A stretch of DNA of 64,000 nucleotides from Stenotrophomonas sp. ATCM1_4 (lineage in GTDB: Bacteria; Pseudomonadota; Gammaproteobacteria; Xanthomonadales; Xanthomonadaceae), in the NCBI RefSeq assembly GCF_004348115.1, contig NZ_QPFB01000001.1, positions 659,978 to 723,977 of the forward strand. Reading direction: 5' to 3'. Each line of letters begins with the position of its first letter. The stretch's first letter is position 1. Both the position numbers and the translations under genes were made by a program. The notes beneath the pieces were generated by a model. It did no database searches, was not told where the DNA came from, and worked only from the letters and a program-made list of their open reading frames with translations. This document shows, one piece after another, positions 10,213-17,711 of this stretch.

Positions 10213-11184
10213 ATGACTGACTCCGAACACCGCCAAGCACCGCCCGCGGGCAAGACCAGCGTGCGCATGATCAAGGTCCCCGAGGACCGGGCAGGCCAAC
10301 GCCTGGACAACTTCCTGCTCGGCCAGCTCAGGGGTGCCCCGCGCAGCCTGGTCTACAAGCTGGTCCGCAGCGGCCAGGTACGGGTCAACGGTGGTCGCGC
10401 CAAGGCCGACCGCAAGCTGGAGGCCGGCGAAGAGGTGCGGGTGCCACCCGTCAATCTCAGTGAAGTCGGAGACAAGGCGCCGCCGCCGGCCAGCTTCCTG
10501 CAGCGCATGGAGCTGGCCATCGTCTTCGAGGATGCCAAGCTGCTGGTGATCAACAAGCCCTCGGGGGTGGCCAGCCACGGCGGCAGTGGCATCAGCCATG
10601 GCGCCATCGAGACCATGCGTGCGCTGCGCCCGAACCTGAACCTGGAACTGGTCCACCGGCTGGACCGGGACACCTCCGGCCTGCTGATCCTGGCCAAGAA
10701 GCGTTCGGCCCTGAGCGAGCTGCAGGCGATGCTGCGCGAGGACCATGGCGGCATCCAGAAGCGCTACCTGACCCTGCTGGTCGGGCGCATGCCCGATGGC
10801 GTGATGAGCGTGGATGCCCCCTTGCTGGTGGGGCTGCGCCAGGGTGGGGAGCGCCATGTCCAGGTCAACCAGGGCGGCAAGCCGTCGTTGAGCCACTTCC
10901 GGGTGCTGGAACGGCGGGGCGGGCATTCGTACTGCGAGGTGCGGATCGAAACCGGGCGTACCCACCAGATCCGCGTGCATGCCCAGCACATTGGTCACCC
11001 GGTCGCCGGGGATGACAAGTACGGCGATCCGGCGGTTAACAAGCGGCTTCGTGAGCAGATCGGGCTGAAACGCCTGTTCCTGCATGCCGCTTCGCTGGAG
11101 TTCGCGCTGGACGCTGGCAAGACACCTTATGTATTGAATGCGCCGCTGGCGCCGGAGCTGGCCGAAGCGTTGGACCGGCTGTGA
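10213..11184 (+). CDS. rluC: 23S rRNA pseudouridine synthase RluC
   Basis: RluA-family pseudouridine synthase of 323 aa, which by family modifies U955, U2504 and U2580 of 23S rRNA. An N-terminal S4 RNA-binding domain (about residues 20-85, RLDNFLLGQL...SLVYKLVRSGQVRVNG) precedes the catalytic domain with HRLDRDTSGLLI, which carries the catalytic Asp, and ETGRTHQIRVHAQHIGHPV. Divergent position next to rne and the S4 domain favour RluC over RluA or RluD. Confidence 0.92.
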   Translation: MTDSEHRQAPPAGKTSVRMIKVPEDRAGQRLDNFLLGQLRGAPRSLVYKLVRSGQVRVNGGRAKADRKLEAGEEVRVPPVNLSEVGDKAPPPASFLQRMELAIVFEDAKLLVINKPSGVASHGGSGISHGAIETMRALRPNLNLELVHRLDRDTSGLLILAKKRSALSELQAMLREDHGGIQKRYLTLLVGRMPDGVMSVDAPLLVGLRQGGERHVQVNQGGKPSLSHFRVLERRGGHSYCEVRIETGRTHQIRVHAQHIGHPVAGDDKYGDPAVNKRLREQIGLKRLFLHAASLEFALDAGKTPYVLNAPLAPELAEALDRL

Positions 11185-11192
11185 GGCGCAGG

Positions 11193-11222
11193 GAAGGGGG
11201 CGGGCATCGCCCCCTTCTTCAT
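11193..11222 (+). terminator. terminator after rluC
   Basis: A 10-bp stem GAAGGGGGCG/CGCCCCCTTC (11193-11202 with 11208-11217) and a 5-nt loop, followed by TTC. The T-tract is poor. It ends just before the convergent zupT stop codon. Confidence 0.65.
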
Positions 11223-11223
11223 C

Positions 11224-12033
11224 TCACCACTTGAACAGCACCAGGCTGATGGCGATGGTGGCCATGCCGATCACCAGTCCGTAGACGGTTTCGTGCCCCT
11301 TGGCATAGCGCTTGGCGGCCGGTAGCAGCTCGTCCAGTGCCAGGAACACCATGATGCCGGCGATCAGCCCGAACACCGCGCCGAAGGTGGCGTTGGACAG
11401 GGAGCCGGCCAGGGCGAAGAAGCCGATCGCCGCACCCACCGGTTCGGCCAGCCCGGACAACAGGCTGGCGCCGAAGGCGTAGGACTTGCGGCCCGTGGCG
11501 AAGTACACCGGTACCGCGATGGCAATGCCCTCGGGAATGTTGTGGATGGCGATGGCGAAGGCCAGCGGCAACCCGACGGATGGGCTTTCCAGCGTGGCAA
11601 AGAACGTGGCCAGGCCTTCAGGGAAGTTGTGGGCGGTGATCGCCACCGCGCTGAGCAGGCCTACCCGGCGGATGCTGCTGCGGTTCTTTTCCTTGAACGC
11701 GGGGTCCTGCTTGTCCAGCGTTTCATGGGGGTTGGGGACGAAGTGGTCGATCAGCACCACCAGGATCACGCCGGCCAGGAACCAGAGCGTGCCGTAGGTG
11801 AAGCCCAGGCGCTCGCCATAGGCCAGCGCGAAGGAGGCCACCGACTTGTTGAGGATCTCCGACAGCGACACGTACACCATCGCGCCGCCGGCGAAGGCCA
11901 GCCCGAACGCCAGCAGTCGCGGGTTGGGCCGCTTGGAGAACAGCACCAACAGGCTGCCGATGGCCGTGGCCAGGCCGGCAGCGAAGGTCAGCCCGAATGC
12001 GACCCAGAGATTGTCGAGGGAAACGGCGTGCAT
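11224..12033 (-). CDS. zupT: ZIP-family divalent metal transporter (ZupT-like)
   Basis: Inner-membrane permease of 269 aa with about eight hydrophobic segments that imports Zn2+ and other divalent cations. The two ZIP metal-site helices are clear: TAHNFPEGLATF and IHNIPEGIAIAVPVYFATG, plus LSGLAEPVGA. The cytoplasmic loop between segments 3 and 4 carries His residues (DHFVPNPHETLDKQ). ATG at 12033 is chosen; the eight residues upstream require an ATT start. Same strand as, and 24 bases after, the TonB-C-like lipoprotein gene. Confidence 0.9.
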   Translation of the reverse strand: MHAVSLDNLWVAFGLTFAAGLATAIGSLLVLFSKRPNPRLLAFGLAFAGGAMVYVSLSEILNKSVASFALAYGERLGFTYGTLWFLAGVILVVLIDHFVPNPHETLDKQDPAFKEKNRSSIRRVGLLSAVAITAHNFPEGLATFFATLESPSVGLPLAFAIAIHNIPEGIAIAVPVYFATGRKSYAFGASLLSGLAEPVGAAIGFFALAGSLSNATFGAVFGLIAGIMVFLALDELLPAAKRYAKGHETVYGLVIGMATIAISLVLFKW

Positions 12034-12057
12034 GGAGGAGGCGCCGGGCAGGGGCAA

Positions 12058-12474
12058 TCAGCCGCCGCGACGCGCACGCTCCTCGATCGCGAAGCACTCG
12101 TCCGGCTTGGGCTGGGGCGGGTTGAAGCTGACCGGGACCTGGATGGTGGTCGGCACGGCCTGGCCATTGCGGGTGGCGGCCTTGAACTTCCATTCACGCA
12201 CGCGGGCGATGGCCGAGTCATCCAGCTGGCTGTTGCCGCTGGTGGTGACCAGGGTGACATCGGTCGGCGTGCCCTGCGGGCCGACGACGACGCGCAGCAC
12301 GCTCTTGCCGCCCACGCCGGCGCAGGCCAGCTCGGCCGGGTAGTCCGGTGGCGGGGTCTGCACGGCGGCTACTTCGGTGGGGGCGACGGCCGGTGCGGCC
12401 GGTTGGTCGGAGCCGTTGCAGGCGGCGAGGGCGGTGGCGGTGGCCAGCGCGCCCAACAGCAGACGCAGGTTCAT
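12058..12474 (-). CDS. TonB C-terminal-like lipoprotein
   Basis: Small exported protein of 138 aa. MNLRLLLGALATATALAAC is a lipoprotein signal with the lipobox Cys at residue 19. The mature part has a Pro-rich spacer and then a TonB C-terminal-like module: PPPDYPAELACAGVGGKSVLRVVVGPQG, DSAIARVREWKFKAATRNG. It lacks a TonB transmembrane anchor and is not beside ExbB/ExbD, so energy transduction is doubtful. The sequence only supports a periplasmic protein of the TonB-C fold. It starts one base after the phhB stop codon and probably shares its transcript. Confidence 0.75.
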   Translation of the reverse strand: MNLRLLLGALATATALAACNGSDQPAAPAVAPTEVAAVQTPPPDYPAELACAGVGGKSVLRVVVGPQGTPTDVTLVTTSGNSQLDDSAIARVREWKFKAATRNGQAVPTTIQVPVSFNPPQPKPDECFAIEERARRGG

Positions 12475-12475
12475 G

Positions 12476-12823
12476 TCATTGCTCCGTAAGTGCGGATGCC
12501 TTGGCGGCACAGATGAAGTCGTTCTCACTCAGGCCGCCGACATCGTGGGTGGAGAAGCGCACCACCGCGCGGTCGTAATGCACGCCCAGGTCGGGGTGGT
12601 GGTCTTCCTGGTGGGCGATCCAGGCCAGCGCGTTCACGAATGCCATCGTGGCGTGGTAGTTGTCGAAGCGGAAGGTGCGCAGCAGGGCCTGGCCGTTCTC
12701 CGCCAGTTCCCAGCCGGGGACCTGTGGCAGCAGCTCCGCCAGGCGCGCCTGGCCCAGTCGGTTTTCGTGGCCGCGGCGGGGAATGCAATGTGCCTGGACG
12801 AGCGGGATCAGATCTGGGGCCAT
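12476..12823 (-). CDS. phhB: pterin-4a-carbinolamine dehydratase
   Basis: Enzyme of 115 aa that dehydrates 4a-hydroxytetrahydrobiopterin, regenerating the pterin cofactor of phenylalanine hydroxylase. The family core is visible: [53 protein letters not shown], with the EDHHPD histidines of the active site. The ATG at 12823 has a GGAGG five bases upstream. No phenylalanine hydroxylase gene is in the window. Confidence 0.9.
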   Translation of the reverse strand: MAPDLIPLVQAHCIPRRGHENRLGQARLAELLPQVPGWELAENGQALLRTFRFDNYHATMAFVNALAWIAHQEDHHPDLGVHYDRAVVRFSTHDVGGLSENDFICAAKASALTEQ

Positions 12824-12905
12824 GGGAGCCTCCTTCAAGGCAAGGGACTGATGAACGGTATCGCGCCTGGAATCAGTGTCCCATCAGCGTCAACCAAGAC
12901 ACGGC

Positions 12906-12911
12906 TAGAAT
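12906..12911 (+). promoter_or_regulatory. candidate -10 element of nfuA
   Basis: TAGAAT ends six bases before the nfuA ATG. If used, the transcript would start at or within a base of the start codon, giving a leaderless mRNA. No convincing -35 is seen. Confidence 0.4.
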
Positions 12912-12917
12912 ACCCGG

Positions 12918-13517
12918 ATGATCCAGATCTCAGATACCGCCCAAAGCTATTTCCGCAAGTTGATCGAACGCGAGGCCGTGCCCGGCATGGGCGTGCGCCT
13001 GAGCGCGGTCGAGCCGGGAACGCCGCGTGCCGATGCGCGCCTGGAGTTCGCCGAGCCGACCGAACTGCTCGGTGACGAGTGGGCGGTGGATTGCGATGGT
13101 TTCACCTTGTACGTGGCCGCCACCAGCGTGGCATGGCTGGACGGGGCGGAGATCGACTTCGTCACCCAGTCCGCCGGTACCCAGCAGCTGACCATCAAGG
13201 CACCCAAGATCAAGGGAGAGGCACCCGGCGACGCTGCGTCGATGGTGGAGTGCGTGCATTGGGTGGTCGAGAACGAGATCAACCCGCAGCTGGCCTCGCA
13301 CGGTGGCCGCGTGGCGGTGCAGGAAGTCTCCGCCGATGGCGTGGTGCTGCTGCGTTTCGGCGGTGGCTGCCATGGCTGCGGCATGGCCGACGTGACCTTG
13401 AAGCAGGGGATCGAGAAGACCTTGATGGGCCGTGTGCCGGGCGTGACCGCCGTGCGCGATGCGACCGACCACGGCAGTGGCCAGGCGCCTTACATTCCGC
13501 GCGGCAGCGCGGGCTGA
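12918..13517 (+). CDS. nfuA: Fe-S cluster carrier protein NfuA
   Basis: Iron-sulfur carrier of 199 aa that passes [4Fe-4S] clusters to target enzymes. The N-terminal half (about residues 1-95) is a degenerate A-type carrier domain without its cysteine triad. The C-terminal Nfu domain carries Cys151 and Cys154 in [17 protein letters not shown], which bind the cluster between two subunits. Length and domain order match NfuA. The membrane protein gene begins 12 bases downstream on the same strand, so the two may be co-transcribed. Confidence 0.95.
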   Translation: MIQISDTAQSYFRKLIEREAVPGMGVRLSAVEPGTPRADARLEFAEPTELLGDEWAVDCDGFTLYVAATSVAWLDGAEIDFVTQSAGTQQLTIKAPKIKGEAPGDAASMVECVHWVVENEINPQLASHGGRVAVQEVSADGVVLLRFGGGCHGCGMADVTLKQGIEKTLMGRVPGVTAVRDATDHGSGQAPYIPRGSAG

Positions 13518-13529
13518 GTTGAGCGCCGC

Positions 13530-15320
13530 ATGCCGGTGACGTCAGTTGCCGAGTTGATCGACCTGCTGGCCAGCCGCCGGCAGGCCAGCATTCTGCATGA
13601 TCGCCGCACCGGCATGCCGTACAGCTGGAGTAACTGGCTGCGCACGCGTGCATCGCGTGGTGGCAGCCAATTCAATGACCAAGAGGTGCGCGCGCTGATG
13701 GGCGCGCGCGCTGCGCCCGCGCGTGGCACGGTGCCGGCATTGATGCCGTTGTGGCAGGCCATCGCGCTGATGTTGTGGCACGGTGGCGACGATCCGCCGC
13801 CGCGCGACCAGCGCAGGCTGCGCTGGTTCTCCGGCTTCTTCAGCGCGGGCCTGCACCTGTTGTTCGCGGTGTTGCTGTTGTGGGTGGCCATGATCCGCAG
13901 CAATGCGCCGGATGCGAGCGCCGAGGAAGGCGAGCGCGTGCAGGTCGAATACATCGGGCGCGGCACTCCCGACACGGAAGGCGGCGGTGCGCCACAGGCA
14001 CAGGGGGAACCGGGTGCACCGGCTGCACCGGCGGCGTCGGGCGATGCCGCGTCCATGGCAGCTGCCGCGCAGCCGCAACGCGGGCAGGACGTGCCAGTCG
14101 ACGCGGCGGCCGATGTGGCTTCCGAGCCATCGCCTGCGCCGGCGGAGGAGAGCCCCACCCGCACGCCTGCGCCTCCCGTCGCGCAACCGCTGCAGGTCAC
14201 CGAGACCGCGCAACCAACCACGGATTTCGTGCTGACCCCGCCCACGGTGCAGGTGCCGGCGGTGAGCCAGCCCAGCGTGACCACGCCGGAAGTGCGCGTG
14301 CGCGAACGGACGGTGGAAACGGTGACCGAGCGACCGCTGGTGACCTCGCAGGTGCGCCAGCCGACGGAAGTCCAGGCACAGGTGCGCGCACCCGACATGC
14401 AGGTGCGTGAGCGCCAGGTGGAGGTCGCGCCACGGCAGCAGGTGCAGATGGCGGCCGTGCAGGCGCGCGGCGCCGAGGTACAGGTGCGCTCGCGCGAGAT
14501 CGCGGTACGCGAGCGACAGGTAGAGGCGGCGCCCCGCCAAGCGGTATCGATGGCGCAGGTGCGCTCGAATGCGCCCGAGGTGCAGGTGAAGTCACCGGGC
14601 ATGGCCGTGCGCGAGCGGCAGATACCGGGTGCTGCGGAGGCACCGGCGGCCCGCAGTGCCGAGGGGGCTGCGCAGGCGACGTCGACGGCTGCCACGGGTG
14701 CGACGACGGCAGCGACCGCCTCCAGCGCGCCCTCCGCCGGCAACCCGGCGGCGAACGCGGCATCGTCGCGCTCCGGCAGCAGTGCCGGTGCCGGTCCCGC
14801 CGCGCAGGACCGCTCCGGCGGTTGGGCCGCGGCCACGCGCGGGGATGATTGGGGGGCTTCCCGACGGCAGGTGGAAGGCAGCGCCGGCGGACAGTCGGAC
14901 CAGGGCCGCGGCTTGTTCAACGCCGACGGCAGCGTGCGCCTGGCCGGGGACGGCGAGAAGGGCCAGGAGCCGAAGCGGGGCGCACCGGGCGGTGATTCGG
15001 ACAGCTGGACGCGTGAGCGTATCGCCGAGTCCGGTACCTGGCTCAAGCGGCCGCCCTATGAGTTCACTCCGACCTCGTTCGACAAGTATTGGGTGCCCAA
15101 CGAGTCGCTGCTGGCCGAATGGGTGCGCAAGGGCATCAAGAGCATCGAGATTCCGATTCCCGGCAGCAGCAGCAAGATTTCCTGCGTGGTGTCGATGCTG
15201 CAGTTCGGCGGTGGCTGTGGCCTGACCAACCCAAACATGCAGGAGCAGCCGGCCGAAGCGCGGCCGCCACCGGACATCCCGTTCAAGAAGGAACTGCAGG
15301 AAGACAACGGCAGCCGCTGA
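13530..15320 (+). CDS. repeat-bearing single-pass membrane protein (transmembrane repetitive protein type)
   Basis: Protein of 596 aa of unknown function. A cytoplasmic N-terminal part (about 95 residues) precedes one strong transmembrane segment (about 97-122, FFSAGLHLLFAVLLLWVAM). Then comes a long low-complexity Ala/Pro/Gly region holding four imperfect repeats of 34-35 residues (257-366), each opening with VRERxVE. The C-terminal 120 residues look folded: SDSWTRERIAESGTWLKRPPYEFTPT and SLLAEWVRKGIKSIEIPIPGSSSKISC with two further cysteines. The layout recalls TonB or periplasm-spanning proteins, but no TonB-C domain is recognisable. As I recall, similar proteins in Xanthomonadaceae are labelled transmembrane repetitive protein. 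Confidence 0.8.
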   Translation: MPVTSVAELIDLLASRRQASILHDRRTGMPYSWSNWLRTRASRGGSQFNDQEVRALMGARAAPARGTVPALMPLWQAIALMLWHGGDDPPPRDQRRLRWFSGFFSAGLHLLFAVLLLWVAMIRSNAPDASAEEGERVQVEYIGRGTPDTEGGGAPQAQGEPGAPAAPAASGDAASMAAAAQPQRGQDVPVDAAADVASEPSPAPAEESPTRTPAPPVAQPLQVTETAQPTTDFVLTPPTVQVPAVSQPSVTTPEVRVRERTVETVTERPLVTSQVRQPTEVQAQVRAPDMQVRERQVEVAPRQQVQMAAVQARGAEVQVRSREIAVRERQVEAAPRQAVSMAQVRSNAPEVQVKSPGMAVRERQIPGAAEAPAARSAEGAAQATSTAATGATTAATASSAPSAGNPAANAASSRSGSSAGAGPAAQDRSGGWAAATRGDDWGASRRQVEGSAGGQSDQGRGLFNADGSVRLAGDGEKGQEPKRGAPGGDSDSWTRERIAESGTWLKRPPYEFTPTSFDKYWVPNESLLAEWVRKGIKSIEIPIPGSSSKISCVVSMLQFGGGCGLTNPNMQEQPAEARPPPDIPFKKELQEDNGSR

Positions 15321-15429
15321 GGTGGTTGCCTGCGGCTGGTGCGGCTTGAGGCGTAAACCCAACCGCTCACCAGTCCCTCGCATGTTGGCGGGAGAGAGGC
15401 TCAAGCAGGCGGGATCAAACACGCCAGCA

Positions 15430-15463
15430 CGCAAAAAAGCCGCCCCTGGGCGGCATTTTTGCG
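15430..15463 (+). terminator. bidirectional terminator
   Basis: CGCAAAAA, then a 6-bp GCCGCC/GGCGGC hairpin with CCTG loop, then TTTTTGCG. It separates the repeat-bearing membrane protein from the convergent cytochrome genes and can serve both. Confidence 0.85.
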
Positions 15464-15494
15464 TCTGTCAGAGTGGTTCGGTTGCCGGGCCGGC

Positions 15495-15956
15495 TCAGTT
15501 CACGCCGTGCAGATCACGCAACTGGGTGGGACGCGAGCCGAAGTAGGCGGCAAGGTCGGCGATGTCCTGGTCGCTGAGGCTGGCGGCCTGCGGGGTCATC
15601 AGCATGTGGTCGCGGTCGCCGCGTCGATAGGCCTGCAGCGCATGGGCGAGGTAATCGCCGTACTGGCCCCCCAGGCGCGGGTAGGTGGGGTCGATCGGGG
15701 CGTTGCCGTCCGCGCCGTGGCAATCGATGCAGCTCTGGCCGGTGGCCTTGCCCTTGGCGTTGGCCAACTGTTCGCCGATGGCGATGCGGCCCTGTGGCAG
15801 GCCGGCGGAGGAGCTCGAACCGTGTTCGCCGCTGGCATGGCCGGGATCGCCGGCGGAGGTGCTGGCCGATTCCACTTCCGATTGTGTACACGCTGCCAGC
15901 GCCAGGGCAGCGAGCAGGACGATGGACAAGCGCGTTGCGTGCGTTGCTTTCGACAT
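15495..15956 (-). CDS. c-type cytochrome lipoprotein
   Basis: Exported mono-haem cytochrome of 153 aa. The signal peptide ends in a lipobox (ALALAAC, Cys23), so the protein is probably membrane-anchored in the periplasm. Haem attachment is CIDCH (Cys76, Cys79, His80), and Met residues in DHMLMTP could be the sixth ligand. The C-terminal helix DQDIADLAAYFGSRP is typical of cytochrome c4/c5/c553-like domains. The linker is Ser/Gly/His-rich. It lies nine bases after a second cytochrome gene, probably in one operon. The electron partner is unknown. Confidence 0.87.
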   Translation of the reverse strand: MSKATHATRLSIVLLAALALAACTQSEVESASTSAGDPGHASGEHGSSSSAGLPQGRIAIGEQLANAKGKATGQSCIDCHGADGNAPIDPTYPRLGGQYGDYLAHALQAYRRGDRDHMLMTPQAASLSDQDIADLAAYFGSRPTQLRDLHGVN

Positions 15957-15965
15957 GGGCGATGC

Positions 15966-16352
15966 CTATTTGACGGTGGACAGGTAAGTGGCGAGGTCAG
16001 CGATTTCCTGCGCGCTGAAACTCATCGACTGGGCCTGCATGGTCGGGTGCTTGCGCTTGCCTTCGCGGTATTCGGTCAGCGCCTGGGAAAGGTACTGCGC
16101 CGACTGGCCGCCGATCTTGGGCACGCGGTAGCTGGGATAGGCATTCTTGTAGCCGGTGATGCCGTGGCAGCCCTGGCAGGTATAGGCCAGGGTGCGTCCG
16201 GCTTCGGGGTTCCCCACGGGAGCTGCAGGCGCGGCGGCTGCGGGCGCAGGGGGCGGTGCGGCGGGTGGATCAGACGGCGGTTCTGCGAGGGCGGCCCCGG
16301 TGGTCAGGGCGAAAGCCAGAACGAAACAAGCGGCGAGCGGCTGCGGGCGCAT
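15966..16352 (-). CDS. periplasmic c-type cytochrome
   Basis: Soluble mono-haem cytochrome of 128 aa. The signal peptide is MRPQPLAACFVLAF... with cleavage likely after ALA near residue 23. A Pro/Ala spacer follows, then the haem site CQGCH (Cys59, Cys62, His63), GITGYKNAYPSYRVPKIGGQ, a Met-rich MQAQSMSFS and a final helix QEIADLATYLSTVK. It resembles one half of cytochrome c4. Start ATG 16352; the longer frame lacks a signal peptide. Together with the downstream lipoprotein cytochrome it could form a two-haem relay, by inference. Confidence 0.87.
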   Translation of the reverse strand: MRPQPLAACFVLAFALTTGAALAEPPSDPPAAPPPAPAAAAPAAPVGNPEAGRTLAYTCQGCHGITGYKNAYPSYRVPKIGGQSAQYLSQALTEYREGKRKHPTMQAQSMSFSAQEIADLATYLSTVK

Positions 16353-16577
16353 GGTTTCCTTGTCCGGTAAGCGGGTCTGTTGTTCCGCCGTGGGGGACAC
16401 GGAACGGGCCGAGTATAGCCCGCGTATTTACCGGTCCGGTACCCGGTCCGATGCTGCGGCGCGTCAGTATTTGTGGGCAGGAAGGGGACGGGCATGACCT
16501 TTGGGGCATGGTGTCCCTGTGGGGTGGTGCAATACTTTGCTACAACACCCCGCCAATGCATCCCCAGGGACCTGACG
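16353..16577. promoter_or_regulatory. divergent control region between cytochromes and RND operon
   Basis: 225 bases with no gene. Minus-strand -10-like TATACT lies at 16417-16412 for the cytochromes. In front of the efflux operon there are nested inverted repeats: GTCCCTG (16513-16519) with CAGGGAC (16565-16571), and GGGGTG with CACCCC inside them. The right outer arm covers AGGGA, the likely ribosome-binding site of the membrane fusion protein gene. Confidence 0.45.
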
Positions 16578-17711
16578 ATGTCGCGATTCTTCTCTCAGCA
16601 CGGCCGCACCGGAAGCTGCGCCGCTGCACTTCTCATTACCACCTCGCTGCTGCTGGGCGGATGCAAGGCAGGCGGCGAAGAGGCCAAGGCCAAGGCTCCG
16701 GAGGAGCAGAAGGCGTCCGACGCGGTTCCGGTCGAGGTGGCCAAGGCTGTCCATCGCGCGATTGCCGCCAGCTATGCCGGTACCGCCGCGCTCGAGGCCC
16801 GGGCCGAATCACAGGTGGTGGCCAAGACGTCGGGCGTTGCACTGGCAGTGCTGGTCGAGGAAGGACAGCAGGTCAGTGCCGGCCAGGCGCTGGTGCGGCT
16901 GGATCCGGACCGCGCGCGCCTGAGCGTGGCGCAGAGCGAGGCACAGATGCGCAAGCTGGAGAACAGCTACCACCGCGCCGAAAAGCTGGTGCAGCAGCAG
17001 CTGGTCAGCGCCGCCGACGTGGACCAGCTGCGCTACGACCTTGAGAACGCACGTGCCCAGTACCGCATGGCGACGCTGGAGCTGTCCTACACCACGGTGG
17101 TGGCACCCATTGCCGGCGTGGTGGCTTCGCGTGACATCAAGCCGGGCAACTTCGTGCAGATCAACTCGCCGATCATCCGCATCGTCGACAGCTCCCGGTT
17201 GGAGGCGACCTTGAATGTGCCCGAGCGCGAGATCGCCAAGCTCAAGCCGGGCCAGGCGGTCGGGCTGGCGGTGGACGCGCTGCCGGGCAAGCCGTTCACC
17301 GGCACGGTGGACCGCGTTGCGCCAGTGGTGGACAACGGCACCGGCACCTTCCGCGTGGTCGCCTCGTTCTCCGGCGAAGGGGACCTGCAGCCGGGCATGT
17401 TCGGTCGCCTGAGCATCAACTACGACCAGCGTGCCGACGCGTTGGTGGTGCCGCGCAGCGCGCTGTTGGAGGATGGCGGTGAGCCGGCCGTGTACGTCGT
17501 GCGCGACGGCAAGGCACAACGCGCCACGCTGAAGCTGGGCTACGACGATGCCGGCTGGATCGAAGTGCGCGAAGGCCTGAAGAGCGGCGATGAGGTGGTG
17601 ATCGCCGGCAAGGCGGCGCTGCGCGAAGGCAGTGCCGTGCAGGTCATCGGGCAGGAGAAGAAGGTGGCCGCGGCCGCCCAGGCACCGGCCGCGGGGGCGA
17701 CCAAGCAATGA
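16578..17711 (+). CDS. RND efflux membrane fusion lipoprotein
   Basis: Periplasmic adaptor subunit of 377 aa of a tripartite efflux pump, bridging inner-membrane permease and outer-membrane channel. A lipoprotein signal ends at LLLGGC (Cys29). Then come the HlyD/AcrA modules: lipoyl half VVAKTSGVALAVLVEEGQQVSAGQALVRLD, an alpha-hairpin (about residues 115-155), the second lipoyl half TTVVAPIAGVVASRDIKPGNFV and beta-barrel PGMFGRLSINYD. ATG at 16578 is chosen with AGGGA upstream. It overlaps the first permease gene by four bases. No outer-membrane factor gene is in the window, so a TolC-like protein would have to come from elsewhere. Confidence 0.92.
   Translation: MSRFFSQHGRTGSCAAALLITTSLLLGGCKAGGEEAKAKAPEEQKASDAVPVEVAKAVHRAIAASYAGTAALEARAESQVVAKTSGVALAVLVEEGQQVSAGQALVRLDPDRARLSVAQSEAQMRKLENSYHRAEKLVQQQLVSAADVDQLRYDLENARAQYRMATLELSYTTVVAPIAGVVASRDIKPGNFVQINSPIIRIVDSSRLEATLNVPEREIAKLKPGQAVGLAVDALPGKPFTGTVDRVAPVVDNGTGTFRVVASFSGEGDLQPGMFGRLSINYDQRADALVVPRSALLEDGGEPAVYVVRDGKAQRATLKLGYDDAGWIEVREGLKSGDEVVIAGKAALREGSAVQVIGQEKKVAAAAQAPAAGATKQ

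Noticed and set aside
15322-16370. Plus-strand frames over the cytochrome pair
   Set aside because: The minus strand encodes two cytochromes with CxxCH motifs and signal peptides; the plus frames are shadows.
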